DNA of 64,000 bases from Anaeramoeba flamelloides. Lineage: Eukaryota > Metamonada > Anaeramoebidae. Each line of letters opens with the position of its first letter. The first letter of the stretch is position 1. The notes beneath the pieces are model-generated. The model was given only the letters and a program-made list of their open reading frames with translations. It did not search any database and had not been told where the DNA came from. The DNA lies in contig JANTQA010000032.1 in NCBI GenBank assembly GCA_027625915.1, positions 930,001 through 994,000 on the forward strand, given 5' to 3'. The position numbers and the translations under genes were made by a program. Positions 1 through 13,300 of this stretch are shown in pieces.

Positions 1-960
1 ATGTTAGAACATTCTTTGATTATTACCCACCAATTAAGCAAATAAATATTTTATTTAAAATGCAGAAAGTCGCAATTTTCGATAAAAAGGTAACAAAAGT
101 AATGTTTGAAAAAATTTTTGTAAAAAAATAAATAATAAATAATGAAATTAATTTTTTCTAACTATCATTAATATAGTAATTCCTAAGGAAATTATTGTTT
201 AGAAATGAGAAATCTGTTTATGAATCAAAAAAATTAGGTTTTAAAATAGTATTATTGTATCAAAAAAAAAATTTATTATTGGCTTACTCAAAAGTTGTAG
301 TAGAATTCAAATAATGAAAAAAATTAATGATCACATTTTTCCAAATTAACAATTGTGAAAAAAAAAAATTTTATGATAATAATTTTTAATTTTTTTTTGT
401 GATCAATTAAAAATATTATAAGGGGGGTAGAATCATCATGTAAAAAAATTGGGTCAGTTAATCTAATTTTTAATCTTTATAAAAGTGAAATTTTGACTAC
501 TTTTCTTGTTAACATTGTAAATTTAAAAAAAAAAACAATTATTTTACTCAGTGGTTAAAATTTTCAAGATTTTTAAACTAAAAACATACTTTGTGTTGTA
601 TTGAAATTTAAAAAAAGAAAAGAAAATAAAACTGTTTTTTATTGTTTTAAAACCAAAAACCCTGTTTTAGTGGAAAAAAAAAGAGATTTCCCCCTTTCCT
701 AACTCCGAAAGGCAATTTTGACTAACCTGTATTGTATTTTTTTTTTTTTTTCCGTTGTTTTTAAGTTTTTTCGTTTGCGTTTTTTCATATCCCAGAAACG
801 AAAAGTGTGATTTCAAAAGAATTCGAGGACTTTTTCAAAAAACAAAAAACGAAAACAACGATTGAAACGAAAAAAATTGTAAAAAAATCGAAAAAACGCG
901 ATTTTATTAATTTTTCGTATTTTAAAAACAAAAAATTGTAATACACAGGTAGGACGTAAT
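1..960 (+). repeat. Long dispersed repeat, copy A
   Basis: This stretch matches 3245-4180 in the same orientation along nearly its whole length, with many substitutions and small indels. Shared landmarks include a CATTCTTTGA-like start, the TGATCAC palindrome near 330-410, and the segment AGAATTCGAGGACTTTTTCA near 820. No protein-coding potential was recognised. It continues to the left edge of the window, so its true start is not visible. Confidence 0.75.
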
Positions 961-1499
961 AGCGTTTAAATGAGTTAAATTCAACGAAAATTCGCGTTTT
1001 TCCGTTTTTTTAGCAGTATTTTCGTGTAAAACGCGTTAAAGGCGTTTTATTGGGGATTTTTTAAACGCCAAAAATAGTTAAAGCGTTTTTCTGTTTAAAA
1101 CTTTTAAAATTTTTAAACGCTTTAAACGCTTTGAAAAAAATCTGTATTTAGATGTGAAGAAAAGAAGGGCAATTTTCACTTTTTTACCAATTCCAAGACG
1201 ATCAGATCACATTTTTTTGTATTGGAAAACACACCCTTATATTCGATGAAACACTGACCAATTGAAATTTAAATGTAATAATTTTCTTAATTCATAAAGT
1301 AAAAATTAACAGTTTCAAACTTAAGACAAAATATGAAAAAAATGATTTATCATTAGAATTCTTATAAGGTATTTATGAAGTATAAATTGAAAAAATACAA
1401 AACCTATAACTTATTAACAATTGTAAAAAAAAAATCGTATTAACAAAATTTCTTTTTTCAAAGTTTTTTCCAATCGTATTAATTTTCTTTGCCGAAATC

Positions 1500-2000
1500 C
1501 TTATTACTATCCTAAAAATTTTTTTCTGGGCTTTATAATTTTTATTGATCACAAAAATTTTTTTAAAAAGGAAAAATTATTCCCTTAAAAATTTTTTTTT
1601 AAGCGAATTTCTAACTTGTGAAATGTGATCAGTAATTTTTTTTCAACACATGAAATCATATTTTCTTTTATGAGTGAGACAATTAAATTCCTAATTTTTT
1701 GGAGATGGATTTTGAATTAAAAAAAATTTTTTTTTCTATTCTACCCATTCTCACCAGTCTTTATTTCTTAACAGTTATTTGTTACGTGAGCAATATTTTC
1801 TTTTTGTCAAAAAAATTTTTCATTTTTTATTCTTTAATTATTATAAAAATTTTTTCAAAAAAAAAAATTGTTGCTTTTTTAACCAAAACACTGCTTTATA
1901 GGTTTTTTGAAAAAATATTTTTAGTTTGGTTGTAAACACAAATTCAAATTTTGTTGTAACAGAGGTAATAAGTCCTTTCATATTTTAATTTAACTTTTTC
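1500..2000 (-). repeat. Diverged inverted copy of the long repeat
   Basis: Read on the minus strand this region follows the order of copies A and B: a piece like AATAACTGTTAAGAAATAAAG, then a CTCACTCATAAAAG piece, then an ACTGATCAC palindrome at 1548-1632. It is more diverged than A and B are from each other. With copy A it makes an imperfect inverted pair over the first 2 kb. Edges are approximate. Confidence 0.5.
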
Positions 2001-2561
2001 GAATTAAAATATTACTTCTTTAGTAAATCCACCAATTCTATCTTATTGGTTATTTACTCCAACATAATATGGGAAACTGATGAACCAACAAAGAGAAAAT
2101 ATTATTCCACCATCTATGTCGCTGATTTAAACCAAACTTTTTGAGAAATTTACTTTCAATAACAAGTATTATTTTTTTTTTATTTTTATTATTGTTTTTT
2201 TATGATTGATCAAAAATTTTATTTTCGAAAAGTATTTGATTATAACAAAATAATTTTTATTTGTAAATTTTAGGATTAATTAAATTTTTGGTCACAGGCC
2301 AAATTAAATAAATAAAATAAATCATTCTATTACATTATTTTAATTTGATATTTTATTTCTTTATTTTCAGTTCCAATAATTAAAATTATTTTGAGATGTA
2401 TTAAGAGAAATAAAGAAATCTCAAAATTAAACGCGAATTTTCGTAAAAAAACTCTTTATTCTACGAGGTCGCATCGCGTGGAATTCGCAGTTTTTTTTGA
2501 GTTTTCCCGTTTAAAAAATTGTCCTACCTGTGTACCTATGATATATATATATATATATATA

Positions 2562-2634
2562 TCACAGGTATGACGATTTTGTTGATATAATGAAACGCGT
2601 TTGCGCACGCGTGAGTGACGCGTAAAATCCGTTT

Positions 2635-2645
<11 letters not shown>
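2562..2645 (+). repeat. ACGCGT-rich ~85-bp unit between TA runs, copy 1
   Basis: A GC-richer island starting CACAGGTATGACGATTTTGT, containing AAACGCGTTTGCGCACGCGT, and ending in a TA dinucleotide run. TA runs lie on both sides (2540-2560 and 2640-2675). The same unit occurs inverted at 4196-4285. No coding function was recognised. Confidence 0.7.
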
Positions 2646-2677
<32 letters not shown>

Positions 2678-3244
2678 GGTTTTTAGTTAAATGATAAATA
2701 AAAAAGGTAAATCCCATGTGTTTTGCCTATATTAAAGTTTTTTTTCGAAATTCGCATTATTAAAGATTTTTTATCTTATTTAGTATATCTCAAAAATCCT
2801 TCCTTCTTGAAATCAAAAAAAAAAAATCAATAAAGAAAATATAAAAATATGTAAAATAATCGAAAGTATGATTTATTTTAAATATTTATTTTGGCTTGTT
2901 ATAAAAAAGAAATTAAAAAATTGTGAATTAAAATTTTTTTAATGTAATTAAATACTTTTTAAAAAGAAATTTTTTTGATCGATCACAACAAAAAAATCGT
3001 ATAAACAAAAAAGAAAATCAATTAAATACGAATGATTTTAATATCAAATTTAACGGGTACTCTAATTTTAAACTTTTCTGTATGTGTGTTACTGATTCTA
3101 ATTTTATCTTTGTTAGTTCATCAATTTCCAATTGTTATGTTCAAGTAAATAAATAATATAATCAGATTTTTTAAATTTAATTGAGAAATACTAATAGAAT
3201 TCTTAACATTAATTTAAAAAGTGAAAAGAGTTATTACTTGTGTT

Positions 3245-4180
3245 TTAGCATTCTTTGAAATTTTCCGATTATTTGAACAAAGAAATATATTATTTAAAAA
3301 TGTAGAAAGACCCAATTTTGAAAAAAAGTGACAAAAGAATTGTTTGAAAACAATTTTGTAGAAAAATAAATAATAAAAAAATGAAATTATTATTTTTGTA
3401 CGAGAGTTAATAAAGTAATTCCTTAAAGAAATAACTGTTCAGAAACGAGAAATATGATAATGATTAAGTAAAAAAATAGGGTTAAGCTGGCTTATATTAT
3501 CAAAAAAATTTTAATATTATTGTCTTGCTCATAAGTTGTAGTAGAATTCATATAACAAAAAAAATTACTGATCACCTTTTCCAAATTAATAATTGTGAAA
3601 AAAAAAATTTTTTATGATAAACATTTTTAATATTTTTTTGTGATCAATCAAGAATATTATAATTTAAGTGTAATCGTAATGTAAAAAATTTGGGTCAGCT
3701 GATCTAATTTGATATCTTGAAAAATTGAAAATTTGAACTACCACTCCTCCTCAAATTGTAATTTATTTAGAAAAGATAATTTTTAAACTCAATGTTTAAA
3801 GTTTTAAAAGATTTTAAAACGGAAATTCACTTTGTATTATTTTGACTTTTTCAAAATAGAAAATCAAACTATTATCAGAGACTTTAAAACCAAAGCCTCA
3901 CCACCACCACACTTAAATGGGATTCCACAAATTAAAATTGTTTTCTAGCACATTTGAGACAATTACCCCTAGCTAGATATAGTTGTGGTTTTTCGCTGTT
4001 TTTGAGTTTTTTCATATCTGTTTTTTCAAATCCCAGAAACGAAAGGTCCGATTTCAAAAGAATTCGAGGACTTTTTCAAAAAACAACGAATGAAACGAAA
4101 AAACATGTAAAAAATTCGAAAAAACGCGATTTTATAAGTCTTTCTTTGCTTTAAAACGAAAAATGTAATACCTGTGATAT
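3245..4180 (+). repeat. Long dispersed repeat, copy B
   Basis: Same-orientation copy of 1-960, recognisable from AGCATTCTTTGAAATT through the TGATCAC palindrome (about 3567-3650) to the shared AGAATTCGAGGACTTTTTCA block near 4059. The copies are old: the AT tracts vary in length and no open frame is kept. It runs directly into the TA-rich tract and the ACGCGT-type unit at 4196-4285. Confidence 0.75.
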
Positions 4181-4195
4181 ATATCTATATATCTA

Positions 4196-4285
4196 TATAT
4201 CAAAGAAACGAATTTAACACGTCGCTCAAGCGTGCGCCAACGCGTTTCATGACATCAACAAAATCATCATACCTGTGTCTCTTTT
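4196..4285 (-). repeat. ACGCGT-rich ~85-bp unit, inverted copy 2
   Basis: The reverse complement reads ACACAGGTATGATGATTTTG, then AAACGCGTTGGCGCACGC, and ends beside a TATATAGATATA run, matching 2562-2645. The two units are therefore about 1.6 kb apart in opposite orientation, as if they bound one larger element or came from one mobile family. Confidence 0.7.
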
Positions 4286-7200
4286 TTATGTGAAATTGTC
4301 AAATTATTTAAAATATATCAATATACTTACTTTTTTGATTTCACATTTATGGTAAATGGTTAAATTAAATAGATTTGAAATTAATTCAAATAAATGGGAA
4401 GTTTTTTTGTGATTGTTCTTTTGCGAAAATCCTGTAGGGAGTAACCATAGTAAAGGAAAATTTTTCATTTTTTGCAATTCTGAAGAGGATCAGAAAATAA
4501 TAATTTTTTACTTTGGGCTGTACTCATTGATTTTTATTATTTAAAGTACTTGGTTCATTAGATTTTTTAATTTTTTTTTCAAAAGTATCAAATAAATTTC
4601 GACAAAAGAATGTTGTGTTGAATTGCTTTAAATATTGTTTCAAATGTTGAATGACTTATCTTTTATTCTTATCTCATGATTCTATTCTGGCCTTGAATTT
4701 TTTCATCTGTTATTTTTTCATTATTTTTGAATTTTTTTAATCCTGACAACAAAAAGCAATTAGAAATATTATTTTTTATCAGTATAATATGGGAATTCAG
4801 AATATGTTTAAGACAGTAAATACATTTTTAATTTTTTGAGTGTCACCATTAATGTGAAAATTAATTTTCAAATCATTTCTTTAGCCAAATACATTAATAT
4901 TATAATAAATACTAGAGTTGAATATATCCTAGTATAAGATATTTCCATACCAACAAAAAAATTGAAATCAAAAAAATGAAAAAATTGATCAAAAAAAACT
5001 AAATTAAAATCATTTATTACTTGATCTTATCTATAAAATTTTACACAATTATTTATTCTTTATCTGGTTTTTTTTTTTAATTCTTTATGAAAATAATTTT
5101 GTTTGGAAAATTTTTAAAAAACACATTTCTTTTTATTTCTCACGAATTTCGAAAATGAATTTAAAAATCCTATTTTCATTTAATTCGTCTAATTCTTTAT
5201 TTATTTTAGAAAAAAGAATATTTATTAAATTCGATTTTAGAAATAATGATTTATTGAAAGAGTTGGTTTGATTTTATAATTATTCATTTTCCATTAAATT
5301 GAGAACCCAAAAAAATTCAAAATATGATTGAAATTTTATCTTGAATTTTTCAATTATTTTGATTTGAATCTTTTTTAAATGTTTTTTGATTCCTAGAATT
5401 CAACCCCTCTATTTTAATTTTTGAAATATTATTCTTTGTTTTGGCTTGTTTTGATAAAAATATTTGGAAAATGTATTTTGAAAGCAAATTTGTAAAAAAA
5501 TGTTTTTTAAAACAAAAATAAATAGTAATGGGATGAGGAATTCAAGTGAAAAAATAGTTTGAACTCATCTTTTTTAAGAAGATATAGAAGACAAAATCTT
5601 TGAAATTAGGCTTTGTTCGATTTTTTTTTTTTTTTCATTGATTTCAACAAATTTATTTGGAGAGGTGATCTTTCTTGTTTGATCTTCTAAAAGTAAATAA
5701 TTGTTTCAAATATACACCCTTTTGGTATATTTTTTGTTTTACTGTAGGATTAATTTCAATCTTTCTTATAAAACACATTTCTAGATCGAAAACAAAATTT
5801 AATAAAACCAAAAATTTAATCAAAAAAATGTTTAAAAAATCGAAAAACGAAAGATTCAACTTTGAATTACTTTGGTTCGTTCTACAAATAGACTAGCGAA
5901 TTGTGTTTTGGTTTCAAAGTTTCAATTTCTGGTGGCCCTCAAAAAATATTTTTCAGTGTGGCTCACACAATTAAAATTTTTCAGAATGGTAAAATGTACT
6001 TACTTCGTTAATCTTGATAACAAAAAATAATTAGAAATATTTTTTATCAGTGATATTTGGGATTAATGGATTTTGTTTAAAATGGACAATAACAGTACTA
6101 TAATCGAGAGATTCGTAAAAGAAAACCTGAATGCTCCTTAAATAGCTAGAAGGATTCCAAAAAATGATAATTATCTGAAAATATTACTTGTTAGGCTTTT
6201 ATATAATTAAAGTTCGTGGAATTGGAGAAGTAAATATGATCGGTTGTTTAGAATTACGAGAAATAATAAACTTTTGAATTGAGGTTGAGAGTCATAAAAG
6301 AAATACCTGAACAAACTCCAAATTTCAAAAAATAAAAAAAATGTTAAAAAAAAATTTGGGACTATTTCAGTTGAAAATCTTGTGCGAAATTCCCCATTTC
6401 TTTTGGAAATTAACATTGTTGACAATACAGTTTTTTTTCCTTGTAAAACATATGAATTTTTATAAGAAAATACAAAGCATTAATTTTCATAATATTAATT
6501 TTGAGTTTCTAATTTTTTTTTAAATGTAATTGTTACAAAAAATAAAAAAGAAAAGAAGAAAAAAAAGCAAAAAGCAGAAAAAAAATCTCTAAAAAATAAT
6601 TTTATTCTAAAAAATGAAATTTTAGTTTGTAAAGAATAATGAATTAAACTCAGAATATGTTCGATTTCTTCAATAAAACTCGGGGGCTTTGGGTGAAAAA
6701 GAGTTTATATTGAAGTTATTTTTTCTTCCGGCTAGCTAAAAAATGATTGTACATAATGATAGTTTCATTAACATATAATTTAGATCAAATTCTTGAAATT
6801 TGCTTACTGGTGCAATTTTATCTATTTTAAAATTGTGAACTGATTTTTTCTTATTCAAAATAACTTTGAAATTAAGATGGTGAGAGTTACTAATTATCAA
6901 AATTAGATGATTTGTTGGATAAATAAAATTAGTAAATTACATGTAGAAAAGGGTAACGGCATGTACTAATTTTGAAAAAAAAGCTAAATTAAAACATCTT
7001 TTAATCGTCTGACTCATTAAATTTAAAAGTATTTAAGAAATAATAATAAAATCAAATATTAGTAGAAAATTCTTAGATCAAATTGATCAATTTTTTTGAT
7101 TTTAACACCTAGAGGTTGATTATTAGAAATTATGTATCAATAAAACATTTTCTATATTATTAAAAAAAAATGGAAGAATTTTTTACATTTTTTTTTATTT

Positions 7201-8374
7201 ATTTTATAAGAGAAATTTTGGAAATATATATATATATATATATTGTTTGTTTGTTTTTTTTTTTTGATTTTATTTATTAACTAGCCTATTTCAATTTATA
7301 ACTGATGCAATTTAGTTCATTTCTCCAAAATATACAGATTAAAATTCTTTCTTAGCTGATATTAAAAATATAACCTATCGAAAATTTTAATCAGTATATT
7401 TTTTCGAATTCGTTAAAATAATGACAGTTATTTTTTTTTAATGGTATTATTAATTTTCTAGACGCTCCAAAAGATGAAGATTTTAAATATTTTTTTTTTT
7501 TTTTTTTTTTTTTTGAGAAATCTTACCATTAGAAGATCAAAAAAAAAACAATAAATATAAAACAAATATAATATTTTTTATATATAATATAAAATTATTA
7601 AAGTAAAATTAAGTATACAATGGAAAAAAAAATTACCTAAAATCGGGTTAATTATGTATGAATGCGTTTAAATTACACTCGAGATGTACTTTTACTTCTT
7701 AGTTCTTTATGGAATTTATCTTTAAAATATTATATTTCTGAATTCTTAATGAGAGGGGTATAAACCTCCATTTTTTTGGTTAAAAGGCAAAAACAAAAAA
7801 TTGAAAAGAAAAAAAGAAAAAAGAAAATTTACGAGAAAAAAAAAGAATTACAAAATATTTTAACAAATCCAATTTTTATTTTACTATTTTCTCAAACCTT
7901 GAATAAGTTAACCTTCAAAATTGATTTAACATAGTATATTATCAGATAATAAATTGCATGTTATATTGAATCAATAATGAAAAAAAAAACTAAGGGTATA
8001 ATTTGGAACATCGCTAGTATGAAAAAAATAGAATTGAAAAAAAAACTTAGACAAAACTACTACTTCTTTTATCATTTCATCCTTATTGATGTATTTTATT
8101 CATAATATAATCAAACGTTTAGTTCATAAAAGTCTCGAGGCTGTTGAATGTATTGGTGCTAGTAGGATCACAATTTTTAAAAACCTTTAGTCTGAATAGA
8201 AAGGTCTATTTTGAGGTAAAAAATCATAAATTGATGTATCAATGAATTTTTTTGATTTTAACTTAAAGGTATTTTTTTTTTTTTTGAAGGGATAATAACT
8301 AATAGTTTTGAAAATACTAGTATCATCTTAAAAAACCAAATAAATAAGAAAATAATCATTGTGATAAATATCCA
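4286..8374. other. Gene-free AT-rich stretch
   Basis: No supported gene. It contains a direct repeat pair (about 4740-4870 and 6018-6130, sharing a core like AACAAAAARYAATTAGAAATA), the dispersed repeat at 6240-6700, a TA microsatellite at 7223-7243 and long A and T tracts. Short open frames here lack any recognisable domain and lie inside repeats. Confidence 0.6.
6240..6700 (+). repeat. Dispersed repeat, uninterrupted copy
   Basis: Starts around TTTAGAATTACGAGAAATAA and runs through TTGTTGACAATA to an AATAAAACTCGGGGGC segment. The same sequence is found at 17995-18254 plus 19007-19275, where it is split by an inserted TTAA-flanked element. This copy serves as the uninterrupted reference. 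Several small open frames here are by-products of the repeat. Confidence 0.75.
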
Positions 8375-8865
8375 GTGTCCTAGGTTTTCTGGAATTTAAT
8401 AGGATAGAGAACAATCAAAGTTTTTACTCTATTATTTTAAATTCTGGAAAATCCAACAAAAGTTCTCGTCTGTTGCTGTAGACTATTAAAGATTGTCCTG
8501 TTTTTTGTTTATTTTTTTTTTTATAATTTAATAAATAAATCGAAAATTTACAAAATCTTCAGTTTATTTCTTTATATAAAAAAAAAAAATATAAAAGTGT
8601 CCTTGGAGTGCCTAGCTCGTCTTGAGGTAATCTATTTTATATGTTTAGTGTTTTAGTGTTTTTTTGGGGTTTTCTATTTTATTTCTGAAGTATTATTGAT
8701 TTTTTAAATAAATAGAAATCTCAAAAAAACCTAACGTAAATCTATTGATTTTACAAATAAACAGAAAAATGAAAAAAAACTAACGGTAGTTTTCCAGAAT
8801 TCAAAAGAATCGAGAAAAATCAAAGATTTTACTCGATTCTTTTAAATTCTGGAAAACTTAACAAT
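8375..8865. repeat. Palindromic hairpin array 1
   Basis: Consecutive imperfect palindromes of about 75-100 bp. The clearest are at about 8379-8459 (TAGGTTTTCTGGAATTTAAT paired with TTAAATTCTGGAAAATC) and 8785-8862 (GTTTTCCAGAATTCAAAAGA paired with TTAAATTCTGGAAAAC). Others pair TTTCTATTTTATTTCT with an AAATAAATAGAAATCTC-type arm. Related arrays lie at 20615-21200 and 47110-47690. Confidence 0.7.
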
Positions 8866-9901
8866 ATTTTTTTTTCTTTCTGAAATCAACCGAAAACATA
8901 TATAACTTTCGGTTTTTTTCAAAAATTAACAAAAAACTCACAGATAAATCAATATATATATAAATATTATTGAATTTAAAAGAACAAATAATATTTCAAT
9001 AGTACAAAAAAATTGATTCACTATTTGAAAGATATTCGTAGATTTCAAATACTTTTAAAATATAATAAACTGAACATCAAAATGGGAAAAAAAAAAAATT
9101 ATAAAATTATTTACTATTCAATTGACAAAAAATCTTCCTGCAAGTTGAAAAAAAAAGGAATTTCTCAACTTAAATTTTAAAATATCTTTAAAAATAATTA
9201 TTTGATCAAAGATCTTTTATTTGTAAATAGCGATTATTATAATTAAAGTTATCTAAAAGTGAAAAATTAGCAATTATTTAATTTTTTTTTCAAAAAATTT
9301 TTTTATGTTCTTTAATGTGTTTTAAGATCTGAACTGGTATTTTTGATAACTATACTTAATTTTTGGTTGAAAAATCTGTAAACTATATTTAAAGAATACT
9401 TTTGAATATATGAAAAAAAGTGTGTTGGTTTGGAATTAACTTTGTATTCCAGTAACAAAGAGAGAAGAAAATTGCAATTTGTTTTCCTCCAAAAAAGACA
9501 AAATCGAAACAGAATACAAGGAATTTTTTTCCGATTTGATATTCAAAGATCCCAAGAAGTAACAAATATATATTGTTTAGCGTTTTACCTACTCTTTTTA
9601 ATCCCTGTTTTTCATAATATTTTATTATTCTTTTGATAAACATAATCGATAAAACGTCAAACAATAATTTTCCTCAAAAGAAAAAAAAAGAAAATCATTT
9701 TTATGTATTTTTTAATAAATGAACAACCGTTATTTACCTGAACTTTATGTACAAAGTATGCTTATATACAAAGAATTCTTACAATTAATCTATTTGTGTT
9801 CACTTAACAATTACGATCTTTCTCTAAATATTAAAACAAAAACAAAAACAAAAACAAAAACAAAAATTATTCTTTTTTTTTTTTTTTTTCGATCTCTTCA
9901 G

Positions 9902-10322
9902 TTCTGGAACTAAACGAAGGTGACCTGTTAGATTTAGAAGGGGACTTTTCTTTCTATCTTGAATTACAATTTGAAAAAAAAAGTTTAAAAGTTGGAAGCA
10001 AGCCCAAAGACGATCTGAATTGGGATGATGAATTTCTTTTCTTAAATAGAAAAAAAAATTCATCACTGACAATAAGGCTGATGAAACAACCAGAAAACAA
10101 AAAAAAATCGCAGTGTTTAGCTTTAACTTCAATTCCAATAACTCCCTATTTTGATGAGTTAGTGGCAGAAAAATTATTTACCCTTGAGCTACCTAAATCA
10201 AAAAAAAAAAAAAAAAAAAAAAACAAACAGAGGATGAAGGTGAACTTCCTCAAATTAAATTAAAAATCCACATTGCTTATACCAAAGTAAAATCCTTCAA
10301 AACAAAACAAAACAAAACACAA

Positions 10323-10362
<40 letters not shown>

Positions 10363-13300
10363 ATTCCAATTTCTTTTCCGACTCTTTCAATATTCCCTTC
10401 CTTTTGTTTATTCAAAAACAAATTCACAACAAAAAATCCTTTTTGTTTTTGATATCTTTTTAAAAATTAGGTGATGAGGGACTCTTTAAAAGAAGTCAAA
10501 TTTCGACAAGGGTTTAAAAAACTAGTACAAGTATGTAACTTTTCGTTCACTACAATACTTTTTCTCTTTTGAATTGTTTATTATTTTTGTTTGTTTGTTG
10601 GTCTTTAGGAATTTTCCAATTTTTTCAATTTCAAAATCTAAATTCCCCCAAACAAACGAAATTGGATTGCACCAAAAAAATTTTCAATAACCCAATCCCA
10701 ACAATTAAATAAAAACTCAAACAAAAAAACAATAAAAAAACAAAATAAAAAAAAAAACAAAACAAATAATATATATCGAAACTTTCAATTTGTGAATAAT
10801 TCTAGTTCATCTCAAAAGAAAACTTTAAGATTTTGAGTCACTTCTCTCATGTTGTCCATTCTGGTGATGCTGATAAAGTTGCACAAACTTTATTGTCTGT
10901 TTTACGGGAGCACGATCTATCCATTAAATTCCTCAATTGTTCGATCAATAGAGAGGTACAGCAAACACGAACACCACAGCAATTATTTCGAGTAAATTCA
11001 ATAGCTACAAAAATGATGACCTATACTTCACAATCAAAAGGCCTTGATTGGTTGACTTCTATTATTAAAAAACCTTGTCAAGAAGTTATTAAATATGATG
11101 GGATACTATGTGTATGAAAATCTTTTTATTTTTTTATCTTTTCTCTTTTTTTGTTTCCTTTTTTTTATTGTAATTGAACGAGTGTTTCTGGAAGCAAAAA
11201 AAACTGAAAAATTTAAAAAAGACACATTTGTTTTATTATTATTTTGAACACAGTATTTCAATTTTAAATGGGAAAAAATTTTCACTTCATCTTTCCTTTT
11301 CATTTTTTTCAAAAATAAGATACTTTCAAAGAAATCGATTGTAATTTGTTATCTCTGTACTTATTTGTTTGGCCCTTTTTTATTCTACACATTGGGCAAA
11401 CTATGAATTTTAAATCAAGCCAATCCGTCAGAATTGAAAAAATATAATCAATTGAAATTTGATCCCATTTGAATTTCAAATACCAGTAAACTTTTTTTTT
11501 TAATTTGTTCTATTTTAGCTTGGAGGAAATCGATTTATTTTCAAATTGAAATTAGTGTTAAAAAATATATATGTCTTTTTTGATATTATATCAGTATTTT
11601 TTTCAATAACAATTTTTTTTGTTGACCCAAATAAAGAAAAATACAAAAACAACTAGATTAAAATAGTATTCATCCAAGGAACGATTTGTGAGAAATAATT
11701 GACTATTAAAATGTAAAATAACTCAATTCCTATTTGTAAAAAAAGCGATTTTAACTTTAAATTATTTTTTCGAAATGATCAAAAAGAAAAATAGAAGTAG
11801 TTTAGTGAAATGGATAGTTTAGTGAATATTCTGACTAAACATGGTAATATTGGGTCAAAAATTATGTTTAGAATTACTATTAAAATCATTTACAAGTTCT
11901 TTATGGTGACAACTTACTCATTTTTGAATATATTTTTTAAACAAAATAGAAATCATAAAACGAAAAATTAAGTTTAAAGGGGACTATTTTATAATAGTTT
12001 AACAAAAACATAGTTTTATGTTTGGCAAAGTAAATAAAAATTGTTTTAAAACAGGAAAAATTAAAAAAAAAAAAACAACAGCCTCTTTCTCAGAATATTT
12101 CAACTCTATTTATTTAAAATTGTTAAAGATTTATGATGTATTTTTCGTCCTTTATAAAAAAATTTGAGACTGTTTTTTAATAGAAATACTTTAACGAATT
12201 TTTTTTTAAAAAAAAAATCTCAATTTACTTTATTTTGATTAAAAACAACTCATTTGACCCTCCATTTTATATTTTTAAAACCTAATTTCTGCATTAATCA
12301 AGATTGATTTTTTTAAAAAACAAATTTTTATTTTTGAAAAAACAAATTATGATTACTTTCAAACAAATTTTTATTTTTTTTCACATTTACCATCTCTCAA
12401 CAAAACTCCTCTAAGGGATAATTTGTGCACTTTGACTCGATTTGCTAATATTACATTAACAAAAATTACAATCTACTAAATCATACATTCAAAATCTAAA
12501 CAAAAATTCAAACAAAACAAGTTTTTTTCAAGATCTCAGCAAGTTTTCAGTTTTTTTGACAAAATAATAGTCATTAAGGGTCTAGTCACTTACCATGACT
12601 TTTCTCCATACTCGAGGAATGGTTTGTATCCAAAAAAAGGTATATAATTAAATTGCACTTCTTTGAGAAAAAAAATTCAAATTAAAAACAAAAGTTTAAG
12701 GGACTAATCTCTATTAAATTTTATTACACAAATTTAATAGAGATTGAGAAAATTTTTTCCCAATTACTTAGATTTGAAAACCCCTGTTTATTTTCAATAT
12801 TAAACATATTTCTAGATAAGGAATCCTTATTTAGAAATTGGTCAAAAAAAAAAATAATAGAGACTAGTCCCTTAAAAGAATTTACTCAAAACCGATTTTT
12901 TTGATCCAAATTGGAGAATATTTTGAAGATCATTCTTTCACATTTTACATGATATTGGATCAAAAGTTGTTGAGGTCATTTGGCAAACCGGAAACGTAGT
13001 CCTTAATAAATCAATTTTGAAAAATTATTTGAAATAATTTCATTATTTCTCAAAAAAAATTCAATTAACCAAACAAAAAGAAAAAATTAAAATGATCAAA
13101 AGATTAAAAAAATTAAAAGAAGAAAAAGTTTCAAAGGATCTCAATGGAAACAATCCAAATAATCAAAACAATGTTCCCCAGGATTTTCAGAGGATCTCAA
13201 TTAATAAAAAATTAAATCAACAAACAAAAAAAATTACAGGATCTTAATTGAAAAATTCAACAAAATAAAAATATTCACAATATATCAAGTGACAATAAAA

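Noticed and set aside
1699-1935. 78-codon frame with hydrophobic residues
   Set aside because: It lies in the inverted repeat copy and its residues (F, I, K, L) are what A/T tracts give by chance.
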